Source: Mucilaginibacter sp. SG564
Lineage (GTDB): Bacteria; Bacteroidota; Bacteroidia; Sphingobacteriales; Sphingobacteriaceae
Assembly (NCBI RefSeq): GCF_013149275.1
Contig: NZ_JABGNA010000012.1
Span: forward strand, 62,001-126,000
Reading direction: 5' to 3'
DNA: 64,000 bases
The translations under genes and the position numbers were made by a program. Position 1 is the first letter of the stretch. Each line of letters starts with the position of its first letter. Of the stretch, positions 8,150-17,280 are shown piece after piece. The notes under the pieces are model-generated. The model worked only from the letters and a program-made list of their open reading frames with translations. It was not told the origin of the DNA and made no database searches.

Positions 8150-9890
8150 TTATTTTACGGTCTAATAGCGGCGATTGACCACCGTTACTTTTAGCTTTTT
8201 TCCAGTTTTCTACGGCCTCATCCACATTACCAAGGTAAAACAAAATATCGCCATAATGCTCATATTGGGCGGCACTATTCGTTTTATCATGCGCAAGCGC
8301 CTTCAACATCCACACCTTTGCATCGGCATATTTCTTTTGCTTAAAAAGCACCCAGGCATATGTATCTTCAAACGATGCGGTATTGGGCTGAAGCTCATTG
8401 GACCGAGCCGACATTTGCGCTGCTTTATCCAGTTGCTCACTTCTTAACGATAAATAGTAGGCATAATTGTTTAATGTGTACGCATTATCCGGATTATAGC
8501 TTAAGGCTTTATCATAAGCCTCGTCCGAGCTTTTGTTATCTTTAAGACTATGATAGCAATCGCCCAATAACGAAAAGCTCAGCGAAAGTAAATCCTTATC
8601 CTGAATTTCTAATGAAGTTGCGTTGGTGGCATAATTAAGCGCTTTTTTAAATTCTTTCTTCTGCGCCCAGGCTACACCCACCATATAATTCATCCAACCC
8701 TGGTTCGGGAATAACGAAAGAGCGTTTTCGCCATCTTTGATAGTGGCATCTATATCATTTTCACTCAATTCAACCCGTACCAGCTGTTCATGAACAACAT
8801 ATACCTGTTCATTCAGTTGGATCGATTTCTTATACGCGGATTTGGCTTCTTTTAATTTGGTGCTTTGTAACAACATATCCCCATAAATAGCATAGGCCTT
8901 GGCATCGGCAGGATGCGCTACCGTTAAAAGCCGGCTGAGTTCAAGTGCGCTGGCTTTAGCATTGGGTTCAGGAAATTTGGGGAAATATCCGCTAATGATA
9001 TTTATTTTCTGATCGATACTTACATCTGGGTTCGCAAACGCCAGTGTCAGTTCGTTAAAACAGGCATCATTATTTTTTTTGTCGCGGTAAACATCAGCCA
9101 GGGCCAAATGCACCATTCCGTTATTATTATCTTGCTTTTCGGCCTGGAGCAAAACTTTAAGGGCCTTATCATTTAATCCGTTTGAGTTATAGATCTCGGC
9201 CAGCAGCAGGTAATAACGCATCTGACCCGGATTATCTGCAATCGCCCTCTCCAACTCGGCGGCCGCCTGATCGATCTTGCCTTGTTTTAAATAAATTTTT
9301 TGCCTGCTTGCTAAAATATCATCACTGGGGCCATTGAGTTTTTCCAGCTGATCATACACCTTAAGGGCATCATCGTATCTTTTTAAAATGAGATATGCGT
9401 TAGCTTTATCAAAATAATAATCGGGTTTATCCGGATTGATCCTGATGAGCTGATTAAATACATTTTCGAGCTTATCGATGGCGTTGGTTTTTTCATAACC
9501 GTCAGCGAGGGCTACCCAATACCATTCATTATCCGGATTAATTGCAACCGCCTTCTCTAATAAAGGCCTTGCCCCCGCATAATCATTTTGCTGTCGTTTC
9601 AAGTTAGCCAGCTCAAACATCGAGGCGTCATTTCCCGGATCGGCCTGCAATATGCGTTCAAACATTTCGCCGGCACGTTTGGAGTTCTCGATGGTTTTTT
9701 CGCGAATAGCCGAGAAAAACAGTTGCTTAACCATCATACTATCAGCCTGCGATAGCTGTTTAGCCGGAACAGACTTTTGAGCGCTTACCGGTAGAGCCTG
9801 GAAACAAGAACCAAGAATCAAGACTGCCACCATGCAATTGAGGCCTGCTCTTACCTTATTCTTGTTATATCTTAATTCCAACTCTTTCAT
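8127..9890 (-). CDS. Tetratricopeptide-repeat protein
   Basis: 587 residues. An N-terminal hydrophobic segment (about 16-36, ending near SAQKS) suggests export. The remainder is about a dozen TPR units, for example FERILQADPGNDASMFELAN, AVAINPDNEWYWVALADGYE and ALSYNPDNAYTLNNYAYYL. TPR arrays mediate protein-protein contacts; no catalytic domain is visible. It sits between dut (36 bp upstream) and the DUF4292 lipoprotein (overlapping). This order recurs in Bacteroidota and suggests a periplasmic or outer-membrane-associated scaffold. Confidence 0.9.
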   Translation of the reverse strand: MKELELRYNKNKVRAGLNCMVAVLILGSCFQALPVSAQKSVPAKQLSQADSMMVKQLFFSAIREKTIENSKRAGEMFERILQADPGNDASMFELANLKRQQNDYAGARPLLEKAVAINPDNEWYWVALADGYEKTNAIDKLENVFNQLIRINPDKPDYYFDKANAYLILKRYDDALKVYDQLEKLNGPSDDILASRQKIYLKQGKIDQAAAELERAIADNPGQMRYYLLLAEIYNSNGLNDKALKVLLQAEKQDNNNGMVHLALADVYRDKKNNDACFNELTLAFANPDVSIDQKINIISGYFPKFPEPNAKASALELSRLLTVAHPADAKAYAIYGDMLLQSTKLKEAKSAYKKSIQLNEQVYVVHEQLVRVELSENDIDATIKDGENALSLFPNQGWMNYMVGVAWAQKKEFKKALNYATNATSLEIQDKDLLSLSFSLLGDCYHSLKDNKSSDEAYDKALSYNPDNAYTLNNYAYYLSLRSEQLDKAAQMSARSNELQPNTASFEDTYAWVLFKQKKYADAKVWMLKALAHDKTNSAAQYEHYGDILFYLGNVDEAVENWKKAKSNGGQSPLLDRKINEKKYSE

Positions 9891-9926
9891 AGCCTGTCCG
9901 CTTATTCTGTCTCTAATTTCTTGCTT

Positions 9927-10361
9927 CTATTTAACAGCCGTATGGCCAAAACCACCTTCGCCGCGGCTGGTTTCATTTAATACTTCTACCTCATCCCAAT
10001 TCACAGTTTCGTGCCGGGCAACTACCATTTGGGCAATACGGTCGCCCGCGTTGATCTCAAATACTTCTGCCGAAAAATTGATCAGTAACACTTTGATCTC
10101 GCCACGATAATCGGCATCAATAGTACCGGGTGAATTAACAATGCCTATACCATGCTTAAACGCCAAACCACTGCGCGGTCGTATCTGCGCCTCAAACCCA
10201 ACAGGAAGTTCTATAAACAAACCGGTAGGAATGAGTTTACGTTCCATAGGATTTAACCGTACTAGTTCTTCAATATCGGCACGCAGATCCATACCGGCGG
10301 CATGGGCCGTTTCATATGCCGGTAAACTATTCTTCGACTTATTAATTATCCTGATGGTCAT
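9927..10361 (-). CDS. dut: Deoxyuridine 5'-triphosphate nucleotidohydrolase (dUTPase)
   Basis: Hydrolyses dUTP to dUMP and PPi, keeping uracil out of DNA and feeding dTMP synthesis. At 144 residues it is the trimeric type. The conserved motifs are in order: AAGMDLRAD, RPRSGLAFKHGI, the catalytic GTIDADYRGEIKVLLIN, DRIAQMV, and the C-terminal Phe motif GEGGFGHTAVK. The start overlaps the stop of the upstream flippase by 4 bp (ATGA), which indicates translational coupling. Confidence 0.97.
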   Translation of the reverse strand: MTIRIINKSKNSLPAYETAHAAGMDLRADIEELVRLNPMERKLIPTGLFIELPVGFEAQIRPRSGLAFKHGIGIVNSPGTIDADYRGEIKVLLINFSAEVFEINAGDRIAQMVVARHETVNWDEVEVLNETSRGEGGFGHTAVK

Positions 10362-11845
10362 CGTTTACTAAATATGGCCTTTAATTGTTTACGCTCTGCA
10401 AAAAATGCAGCCCCCGCAAACAGGAACAACAATATATTACCTACAAATATATTACGTTTAAATGTGCTGAACGACAAATACACAAGTATTATTGATGATA
10501 CGATATATATGACATTCTTTTTAAGATTGTAAGGGATGGGATAGTGTTTTTGACCCCATATGTATGACATGATCATCATACTGGCATAAGCTATCAGCGA
10601 GATCCAGGCCGATGCCATGTAGCTGTATTTTGGAATAAAAATTACGTTGAGCACAATGGTTACTATAGCCCCTATCCCGGATATGTACAGGCCATACTTC
10701 GTTTGATCGGACAATTTATACCAGATAGACAAATTGGTATAAATACCCAGGCTTACATAACCCAGCAACAAAGGCGGCACAACTGGTAAACCAACCCAAT
10801 AGTCGTGGTTATTTACGTAGTGTTTTAGTATCTGAATATTGGCCACAACACCTACAAACATAAGGCACATGGTTATTACAAAATAATCCATGATGCGCGA
10901 GTAGGTTTGACCGGCATTTTTATTCTTGGCATGACTAAAAAAGAAGGGCTCGGCTCCCATGCGAAAGGCCTGGTTAAAAAGGCTTAGAAAAACGGATATA
11001 CGCGCGCAGCCCGAATAAATACCAACCTCGCGCTCACTGATACTATCGGGCAGCAGTTTTCCCAGTAAAATTTTATCAAAATTTTCGTTAACGATGTATG
11101 ATAAACCTGCTATCATTACCGGCCAACTGTAGGTAAGCATATTTTTAAACATAACACCATCAAAACTTAGTTGCAGCTTCAGCAACTCGGGCAGTAACAG
11201 CAATAAGGTTATAAAGCTGGCCACCAGGTTTGATACAAATATGTAGCCTACCCAACCCATAGTAAACCATTGCTTACACCAATCAGCCCCAGGCATTTGG
11301 TGCTTAATGATGTACGGAATTATCCAGATAAAAACGAGGTTGAGCGATACCGTAACTATAATATTGATTAGTTTAATGCTCCCGTATTTTATTGGCCGGC
11401 TGTCTGCACGGAGTTTGGCGAACGGGATAGCACACCAGGCATCGATCACCAAAATGCCCAAAAAATAACGAATGTATAGTTCAAACTCCTGCTGTGAAGT
11501 GCCTTTACCAATTTTAATTAAACCTGCTATGGTATGGGTAAATGGAACGGTTAATATTAAAAACACTACCGTTACCATAAATACGGCCCAAAAGCTGTTG
11601 TTATAGACCTGCCTTTTATTATCCGGGAATTTATTTAGATACCTGAAAAAAGTAGTTTCCATACCAAAAGACAGCACCGCCTGCAAAACAGAGGCATAGC
11701 TAAACATGGTACTGAAAATACTATATACATTAGGATTGTATGCTTTTGTATAAAGCGGGGTAAGCAATGCGCCTAATAAACGCTGCACTATAGTAGTTAC
11801 ACCGTATATAGCCGTTTGCCCGGCAAATTTTTTAGCGGTTGACAA
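10358..11845 (-). CDS. Polysaccharide biosynthesis protein / oligosaccharide flippase
   Basis: 495 residues, almost entirely hydrophobic, with about 12-14 predicted membrane helices. It begins STAKKFAGQTAIYGVTTIVQRLLG, typical of Wzx-type MATE-like flippases that move lipid-linked sugars across the inner membrane. It heads the operon flippase-dut-TPR-DUF4292-EnvC, overlapping dut by 4 bp. The carried substrate cannot be deduced. Confidence 0.88.
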   Translation of the reverse strand: MSTAKKFAGQTAIYGVTTIVQRLLGALLTPLYTKAYNPNVYSIFSTMFSYASVLQAVLSFGMETTFFRYLNKFPDNKRQVYNNSFWAVFMVTVVFLILTVPFTHTIAGLIKIGKGTSQQEFELYIRYFLGILVIDAWCAIPFAKLRADSRPIKYGSIKLINIIVTVSLNLVFIWIIPYIIKHQMPGADWCKQWFTMGWVGYIFVSNLVASFITLLLLLPELLKLQLSFDGVMFKNMLTYSWPVMIAGLSYIVNENFDKILLGKLLPDSISEREVGIYSGCARISVFLSLFNQAFRMGAEPFFFSHAKNKNAGQTYSRIMDYFVITMCLMFVGVVANIQILKHYVNNHDYWVGLPVVPPLLLGYVSLGIYTNLSIWYKLSDQTKYGLYISGIGAIVTIVLNVIFIPKYSYMASAWISLIAYASMMIMSYIWGQKHYPIPYNLKKNVIYIVSSIILVYLSFSTFKRNIFVGNILLFLFAGAAFFAERKQLKAIFSKR

Positions 11846-11888
11846 TGTTGATGTTTGGGATGGTAATTAACAAATAAAACCCGGCAAA

Positions 11889-12170
11889 TTACAGGGCCCT
11901 TTTTACAACCTCAAAATTACGATAGTTTTTTAATTCGCCCTCATGGCTTTCTACAGAAGTTACTTCCGCGTCTTCGGGGCCTTCGTTGCACCATTCCATA
12001 AACATTTCGAGCAGGGTATCATCGGCTTCGGCAGCTATAAAAACATCGCCGTTCGGTTCATTTTTAACAAAGCCCCTTACCCCTAACTGGTCGGCTACGG
12101 CTTTGGTTGATTTGCGGTAAAAAACGCCCTGAACTTTTCCTTTAACGGTTATATCGAGATGTCTGATCAT
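11889..12170 (-). CDS. Acylphosphatase
   Basis: 93 residues, normal length. It cleaves acyl-phosphates. The signature reads VKGKVQGVFYRKST near residue 10 (usual G-x-VQGV-x-(F/Y)R), with the catalytic Arg, followed by GVRGFVKNEPNGDV containing the catalytic Asn. It stands alone: the flippase start is 43 bp downstream on the same strand and a palindromic repeat lies upstream. Confidence 0.93.
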   Translation of the reverse strand: MIRHLDITVKGKVQGVFYRKSTKAVADQLGVRGFVKNEPNGDVFIAAEADDTLLEMFMEWCNEGPEDAEVTSVESHEGELKNYRNFEVVKRAL

Positions 12171-12179
12171 TGAGTTTTA

Positions 12180-12275
12180 TTGGTTGATTGAGGTAGATTA
12201 TGTTGATTAAATTTGGTGTGATAAAACTTGGTACAAATTAACTTATTACAACTCAATCAACCTAATCAACTTATT
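12180..12275. repeat. Imperfect palindrome with GATTGA/GTTGATT-type word
   Basis: The left arm (12180-12210, TTGGTTGATTGAGGTAGATT...) is the inverted counterpart of the right arm (12247-12275, CTCAATCAACCTAATCAACT...). Each arm repeats a degenerate GTTGATT/GATTGAGG word. It fills the gap between the acylphosphatase and amidohydrolase genes. No other copy of this word was seen in the window. Confidence 0.7.
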
Positions 12276-13440
12276 AAACTAAACGCTTAACCTTACTTTC
12301 TGGGGTGATCTTTAATCCATCCAAACCAGTTATCAGGTTTAGTCCGGGAGTTTTGCCTGGTTCAAGCGTTCCCTTTTCGTCGTCAATACCTAAAAACGAT
12401 GCACCATTTATAGTAGCCCATTCCAGTAATTTAGCGGTGCTGATACTTGGGAACTTTTTCTGTATGGTACGCATTTCGCTCAGTATGCACAAGCTATCGT
12501 TTGATGCCAGGCTATCGGTACCCAGCGTAATGTTAAAGCCCTGATCAATAAAAAGTGGGATTTTTGGAAGGTGGTTTTCAATATACAGATTGGCTTTAGG
12601 ACAAAAACACCAATTTATTTTACGATCGAACCGTTTTATAAAGTAGATGTCTTTTAAATTGGTACAGGTATTATGTACCAGCAAAACCTGCTGCCTGTTA
12701 GTCAACAACGGGATAATAGATTGTAAGGAGTTACGTGCCTGTGGCTTAAAATGGCTGATATCAATACCAAAATGTTCATAAAGCTCCAGAAAGCCGCCCA
12801 ATTTGTAACGATAAAATTTATTCTCGTCCTCACACTCCTGGTTGTGGATGCTAATGAGATTGGGTTCGGCGTCGCTATGTTTCCGGATCAGTTTAAAGAG
12901 CTCTTTGGATACCGAATATGGCGCATGAGGGGTAATGGAACAGGGTTGCGGCTTAAACTCCCGCATAAGTTCCATCGCTTTATCAAAAATAGCCTGGGCG
13001 TTTTGCGGCAAGAAGCCAAAAGTTTCCACAAACGTATGGTAATACAACTTGCTGGCAACTTTAACCGGGATGCTGCTATTGCTATTGGCAATATCGCCTA
13101 CGGCAACAATACCATTCGCATACATCTCTTCATCTGCTTTTTGAATAGCCTCTGCTATTTGTTTATCATCCGCTTTGCGGGATGCCTGAATATCTTTTAT
13201 AAAATTTATCAACCCTTTCCCGGGTGTTATTTTATCCTTAAGATGCGAAAGCTCAACATGGCAGTGTGTATTTATAAACCCCGGAGAAATAACGCCGCTC
13301 AGTTGTTCAATGGGGCCATCCGGAGGATTATTATGGTCGGTAACAGAAATGATCTTGCCCTGGTCGTCAACAGTAACAATTCCATTCTTAATAGGATCGG
13401 CAAAAATTGGAAAAACGTAATCGGCTCTAAAACTTTTCAT
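12274..13440 (-). CDS. Amidohydrolase family protein (cytosine-deaminase/ATZ-TRZ-like metal-dependent hydrolase)
   Basis: 388 residues. It has the composite beta-sandwich plus TIM-barrel layout of the amidohydrolase superfamily. The first metal motif THCHVELSH is near residue 58, SITPHAPYSVS near 172, a HNQE segment near 205, a HNTC segment, and GTDSLASNDSLCILSEM with the metal Asp near 310. These match the chlorohydrolase/aminohydrolase group, which deaminates or dechlorinates nucleobase-like compounds. The substrate is unknown. It is divergent from rlmN. Confidence 0.82.
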   Translation of the reverse strand: MKSFRADYVFPIFADPIKNGIVTVDDQGKIISVTDHNNPPDGPIEQLSGVISPGFINTHCHVELSHLKDKITPGKGLINFIKDIQASRKADDKQIAEAIQKADEEMYANGIVAVGDIANSNSSIPVKVASKLYYHTFVETFGFLPQNAQAIFDKAMELMREFKPQPCSITPHAPYSVSKELFKLIRKHSDAEPNLISIHNQECEDENKFYRYKLGGFLELYEHFGIDISHFKPQARNSLQSIIPLLTNRQQVLLVHNTCTNLKDIYFIKRFDRKINWCFCPKANLYIENHLPKIPLFIDQGFNITLGTDSLASNDSLCILSEMRTIQKKFPSISTAKLLEWATINGASFLGIDDEKGTLEPGKTPGLNLITGLDGLKITPESKVKRLV

Positions 13441-13581
13441 TAATATATCACTTGTTATCTATCTCAAAACGTTTTTCTTTAAAACACTCCACACAAAATT
13501 AACTATAATTAACTTTTAGTTATGTTTTTTTATCATTTAAAAGAATGACTTTAAAATAAGACAGATTTTTTTAAATTTAAG

Positions 13582-13589
13582 TACTTTTG
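13582..13589 (+). promoter_or_regulatory. Predicted -7 box of rlmN
   Basis: TACTTTTG is an exact TAnnTTTG match. It ends only 4 bp before the GTG start codon, so the expected transcription start falls on or next to the start codon, predicting a leaderless or nearly leaderless mRNA. Confidence 0.5.
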
Positions 13590-13593
13590 CATT

Positions 13594-14661
13594 GTGAATA
13601 ATGCAAAAGATAAAATAGACATCCGAAGCCTCGGTTTGGAAGCCTTGCAGGAGCATTTTATCCGTATGGGGGAAAAAAGTTTCAGGGCTAAACAAATTTA
13701 TGAATGGCTTTGGAAAAAATCGTGCGTCTCTTTCAACGAGATGAGCAATATTTCAAAAGAACTGCGCACTAAACTCAACGAAAACTTTGTTATTAACAAC
13801 GTTAAAATAAATTCATCACAGGTTAGTGCTGATAAAACTATAAAAAATTCTTTTATTTTACACGATACTCATCTAATTGAGGGGGTTTTAATTCCCACTC
13901 CTGGCCGGATGACAGCCTGTGTATCGTCGCAGGTGGGCTGCAGCCTTACCTGTAAGTTTTGCGCTACGGGGTACATGGAGCGTAAAAGAAACCTTAATCC
14001 TGATGAAATTTACGACCAGGTAGTGCTGATAGATAAACAAGCCCGTGAAAATTATGGTGTGCCTTTATCCAACATCGTATACATGGGTATGGGCGAACCT
14101 TTGCTGAATTACGCCAATATGATGAAATCTGTTGAGCGCATCACTGCCGAAGACGGATTGAACATGGCCGCCAAAAGGATCACCGTTTCTACAGCCGGTA
14201 TTGCCAAAATGATCAAAAAGCTGGGCGACGATCAGGTAAAATTTAATCTTGCCCTGTCCTTACATGCTGCTAATGACGAAAAGCGCAACACCATAATGCC
14301 AATTAATGAGCAAAACTCACTAAAGGCCCTGGCCGAAGCTTTAAAATATTACTACGCCAAAACCAAAAACCCGGTAACCTACGAATACATTATCTTTGAT
14401 GGTGTTAACGACGGGATACAGGACGCCATGGAGCTGGCTAAATTTTGCAAGCACCTGCCTTGTAAGGTAAATATCATTGAATATAATCCCATTGCTTTTG
14501 CCAGCTATATTAATGCCGGTGAAGATAAGGTAGAAGCATTTGCCGCTTACCTGCAAAAACAAGGCATCAACACGCACCTCCGCCGTAGCCGGGGTAAAGA
14601 TATTGATGCGGCTTGCGGACAATTAGCCATCAAAGAAAAAGGTAAGGTTGCCGAAGTTTAA
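13594..14661 (+). CDS. rlmN: 23S rRNA (adenine(2503)-C(2))-methyltransferase (also tRNA A37)
   Basis: Radical-SAM enzyme that methylates C2 of A2503 in 23S rRNA, and A37 of some tRNAs. It has 355 residues. The 4Fe-4S motif CSLTCKFC (Cys116, 120, 123) follows the GRMTACVSSQVG lead-in. MGMGEPLLNY is the SAM-binding GEP motif. The C-terminal catalytic Cys (about 341) is in GKDIDAACGQL. The start is GTG at 13594, with no in-frame ATG before conserved sequence. It heads a plus-strand run with comF. Confidence 0.96.
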   Translation: MNNAKDKIDIRSLGLEALQEHFIRMGEKSFRAKQIYEWLWKKSCVSFNEMSNISKELRTKLNENFVINNVKINSSQVSADKTIKNSFILHDTHLIEGVLIPTPGRMTACVSSQVGCSLTCKFCATGYMERKRNLNPDEIYDQVVLIDKQARENYGVPLSNIVYMGMGEPLLNYANMMKSVERITAEDGLNMAAKRITVSTAGIAKMIKKLGDDQVKFNLALSLHAANDEKRNTIMPINEQNSLKALAEALKYYYAKTKNPVTYEYIIFDGVNDGIQDAMELAKFCKHLPCKVNIIEYNPIAFASYINAGEDKVEAFAAYLQKQGINTHLRRSRGKDIDAACGQLAIKEKGKVAEV

Positions 14662-14684
14662 GATTTCTGTCTTAAATTAACGGC

Positions 14685-15383
14685 ATGAAATTGCTGCGTG
14701 GCTACCTGGCCGATTTTGTTTCCCTGCTTTTTCCCGAATTATGCCCTGCCTGCCAGGCCAGTCTTGTTGCCAACGAATACATTATTTGTTCGGACTGCCG
14801 TTACAATTTACCCTATACCCATTTTCACTTACAAGCCGATAACATTGTTGCCCAGCAGTTTTATGGCAAACTAAAAGTTGAAGCCGCCTACGCCTTGTAT
14901 TATTTTACTAAAGGCGGCAAAGTGCAAAACCTGATGCATCATTTTAAATATAAAGGCATGCAACAGATAGGTAACTTATTAGGAAACATTGCCGGTAGCC
15001 AATTAGCTCAAAATCCTATTTTTAATACTGTTGATCTGATTATCCCTGTCCCCCTGCACAAAAAACGGCTGCGGGAACGCGGTTATAATCAAAGTACCCA
15101 TTTTGCCGAAGGACTTGCGGAAAAGCTGCCTGCTGTTGTGGAAGATAATAATTTACAACGTACGGTAGCAACAGCAACACAAACCCATAAATCGCGCTTT
15201 GCCCGTTTTGAGAATATGCAGGATGTATTTATGATCAAACATCCCGAAAAATTAGTCAACAAACATGTTTTACTTGTTGATGATATTGTAACCACCGGCT
15301 CAACTCTGGAGGCCTGCGGTATGGAGCTGTTAAAAATACCCGGGCTCACTTTAAGCATTGCCACCATTGCCTATGCGCAATAA
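14685..15383 (+). CDS. ComF family phosphoribosyltransferase-like protein
   Basis: 232 residues. An N-terminal zinc-ribbon-like Cys4 set (Cys20, 23, 35, 38 in CPAC and CSDC) is followed by a type I PRTase fold ending with the PRPP-binding motif HVLLVDDIVTTGSTL (about 189-203). ComF proteins take part in DNA uptake in competent bacteria, and their biochemical activity is poorly defined. It lies 23 bp after rlmN and is probably co-transcribed. Confidence 0.9.
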   Translation: MKLLRGYLADFVSLLFPELCPACQASLVANEYIICSDCRYNLPYTHFHLQADNIVAQQFYGKLKVEAAYALYYFTKGGKVQNLMHHFKYKGMQQIGNLLGNIAGSQLAQNPIFNTVDLIIPVPLHKKRLRERGYNQSTHFAEGLAEKLPAVVEDNNLQRTVATATQTHKSRFARFENMQDVFMIKHPEKLVNKHVLLVDDIVTTGSTLEACGMELLKIPGLTLSIATIAYAQ

Positions 15384-15414
15384 AACAAATTGAACCCAAT
15401 ATCTTTTTTATCAA

Positions 15415-15422
15415 TACTTTTG
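15415..15422 (+). promoter_or_regulatory. Predicted -7 box of the GT87-like gene
   Basis: TACTTTTG matches TAnnTTTG exactly, with a TTG about 22 bp upstream. The start codon is 28 bp further on. This suggests the GT87 gene has its own promoter in addition to any read-through from comF. Confidence 0.45.
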
Positions 15423-15450
15423 TCGATTACAATTATCACAGTTATCTGCA

Positions 15451-16629
15451 ATGACAAAAAGGTTTCTTTATTTAACCGGCTATCAATGGGTTTGGGTGTT
15501 ATATATAGCAGTTGCCGTTTATTGCTGGCAATTCAAATACTTCAGGCATATTGATAATAATTATCTCATATTTCGCAACGCTTATTACCACGCAAAGGCA
15601 GGCTTAAATTTATATTTATTATACCCGGCCGAATACTCTGATGTGTTTTTATATGGCCCCACATTTACCATATTGGTTGCGCCCTTCGCCCTCCCTTCAG
15701 AAGCGGTAGGCTTTTTCCTTTGGCAAATAGTCAATGCGCTTGCCTTTTTGCTGGCGGTACATCTGCTGCCCTTTAACAACCGCATAAAAACAGCCATTCT
15801 TTTATTGTGTGTTATTGAGTTTTCGAATACTTCGCACTATATGCAGATCAATGCCCTTATAGCTGCGTTTATCATCATCAGCTTTATGCTGGTAAAAAAA
15901 GGCAAGGACGAATGGGCTACCCTTTTCATCATTGCAGGCACTTTAATTAAGTTTTACCCGGTGGTTGGCCTGGCATTCTTTCTTTTCTCCGGTAATAAAT
16001 TAAAGTTTATGGTAAGCTCAGTGGTATGGGCCGGTGTTTTGTTTGCCTTACCTATGCTCATCTCCAGCCCTCATTATATTATTCAATCCTATCATGACTG
16101 GTTTCATGAGTTAAACCTTAAAAACTCCATGAATGTAAGTTTAACTGGCAGTATCGATTGGTGTATTATGGGCGTAGCACGTCGTTTAACTCAAAATGCC
16201 AGCATCCCTAATACACCCTTTCTAATAGCGGGGGGCATTATTTTCGCAATCCCGTTACTGCGGTTTAAACAATATAATTCGTTGAAATTTCAACTGCAGG
16301 TACTATGTTCTGCCTTGCTGATGGTTGTACTGTTCAGCACCGGATCTGAGCACCCTACTTATATTATAGCTACAGCAGGCGCAGTAATTTACATCATGAT
16401 GCAGGATAAGCCTTTTACTACTTTCCATATTGTTATGCTGGTGTTATTGCTGGTAATCACCGGCCTCGGCCCCAGCGACGCTTTTCCACGGCCTGCCCGC
16501 GAATGGATGAGCAACCTGGCCATGAAAGCCTGGCCATGCATTATCATTTGGGTAAAAATTGCTTATGAACTGATCTTTAGGGATTTCCCTACCGATAAGA
16601 AGTTTTTATTAAATAAACAAAGAGTATAA
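15451..16629 (+). CDS. DUF2029 / glycosyltransferase family 87 membrane protein
   Basis: 392 residues with about 9-10 hydrophobic helices. The first cytoplasm-to-membrane segment is YQWVWVLYIAVAVYCWQF. The region FRNAYYHAKAGLNLYLLYPAE and the downstream YGPTF match GT87-type polyprenol-phosphate sugar transferases related to mannosyl- and arabinosyl-transferases. The donor and acceptor are unknown. It converges on the truncated kinase remnant at 16638. Confidence 0.78.
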   Translation: MTKRFLYLTGYQWVWVLYIAVAVYCWQFKYFRHIDNNYLIFRNAYYHAKAGLNLYLLYPAEYSDVFLYGPTFTILVAPFALPSEAVGFFLWQIVNALAFLLAVHLLPFNNRIKTAILLLCVIEFSNTSHYMQINALIAAFIIISFMLVKKGKDEWATLFIIAGTLIKFYPVVGLAFFLFSGNKLKFMVSSVVWAGVLFALPMLISSPHYIIQSYHDWFHELNLKNSMNVSLTGSIDWCIMGVARRLTQNASIPNTPFLIAGGIIFAIPLLRFKQYNSLKFQLQVLCSALLMVVLFSTGSEHPTYIIATAGAVIYIMMQDKPFTTFHIVMLVLLLVITGLGPSDAFPRPAREWMSNLAMKAWPCIIIWVKIAYELIFRDFPTDKKFLLNKQRV

Positions 16630-16637
16630 AAGCATCT

Positions 16638-17190
16638 TTATTGATGCTGGTACCGGCTTAGTTTATCATAAAGAGATTTAGGGTCAAATGGTTTTAATAT
16701 ATAATCGTTCATCCCGGCATTATCCATCTCACTCATCTCGCTCCGCTGCATCGACGCTGTTAAAGCAATGATAGGTAACTGCTGAAAATAAAGATCGGGC
16801 ATAGCCCGTATGATCTTGGTAGCCTCGAGGCCGCTCATCTGGGGCATGTGGATATCCATTAATACCACATTATAATTCCGGTTGTTTTCTATTTTATGTA
16901 TAGCTTCAACACCATTTTCGGCAAAATCGGCATTAGCGCCCCACCTCTTCAGTATCTTGTTGATCAATAACCGGTTTATCTGATTATCATCAACTACTAA
17001 AACATTTATTTTGAGCCCTGCTTCCAAATTGTCGCTGTTATTGTTCAAATAAGTACTTGTTTGCTTAAACGTTATAGTAAACCAAAAAACAGAACCCTTG
17101 TTTGGCACACTATGTACATTTATCCTTAAATCACACGGTTCAAGGCATATCCTCAATGCTTTTGCTAAGATAAATATTTTTTCATCAGCC
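16638..17190 (-). pseudogene. 3' remnant of a hybrid sensor histidine kinase (end of HATPase domain plus receiver domain)
   Basis: The frame begins after an in-frame TAG near 17195. It opens with sequence resembling the last part of a HATPase_c domain (ILAKAL..., then INVHSVPNKGSVFWFTI, the G2-box region). A complete receiver domain follows: VLVVDDNQINRLL, the phospho-acceptor Asp in VVLMDIHMPQMSGLEA, the conserved LTAS, and the Lys in ILKPFDP. No sensor, HisKA or N/G1-box region exists upstream, because glyA lies there. A short protein could still be made from TTG 17154-17156 as a stand-alone receiver. A deletion remnant is the simpler reading. Confidence 0.7.
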
Positions 17191-17214
17191 TATATCACAT
17201 GAACCTCATACTCA

Positions 17215-17254
17215 CAAAAAACGCCGGCACAGGTATTTCTCCTATGCCGGCGTT
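17215..17254 (-). terminator. Rho-independent terminator of glyA
   Basis: A perfect 10-bp stem: AACGCCGGCA (17220-17229) with TGCCGGCGTT (17245-17254). On the minus strand it is followed by a T-run (complement of A 17215-17220). It lies 27 bp after the glyA stop codon. Confidence 0.85.
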
Positions 17255-17280
17255 ATATTTTACTACCTTTCGGTTATGGC

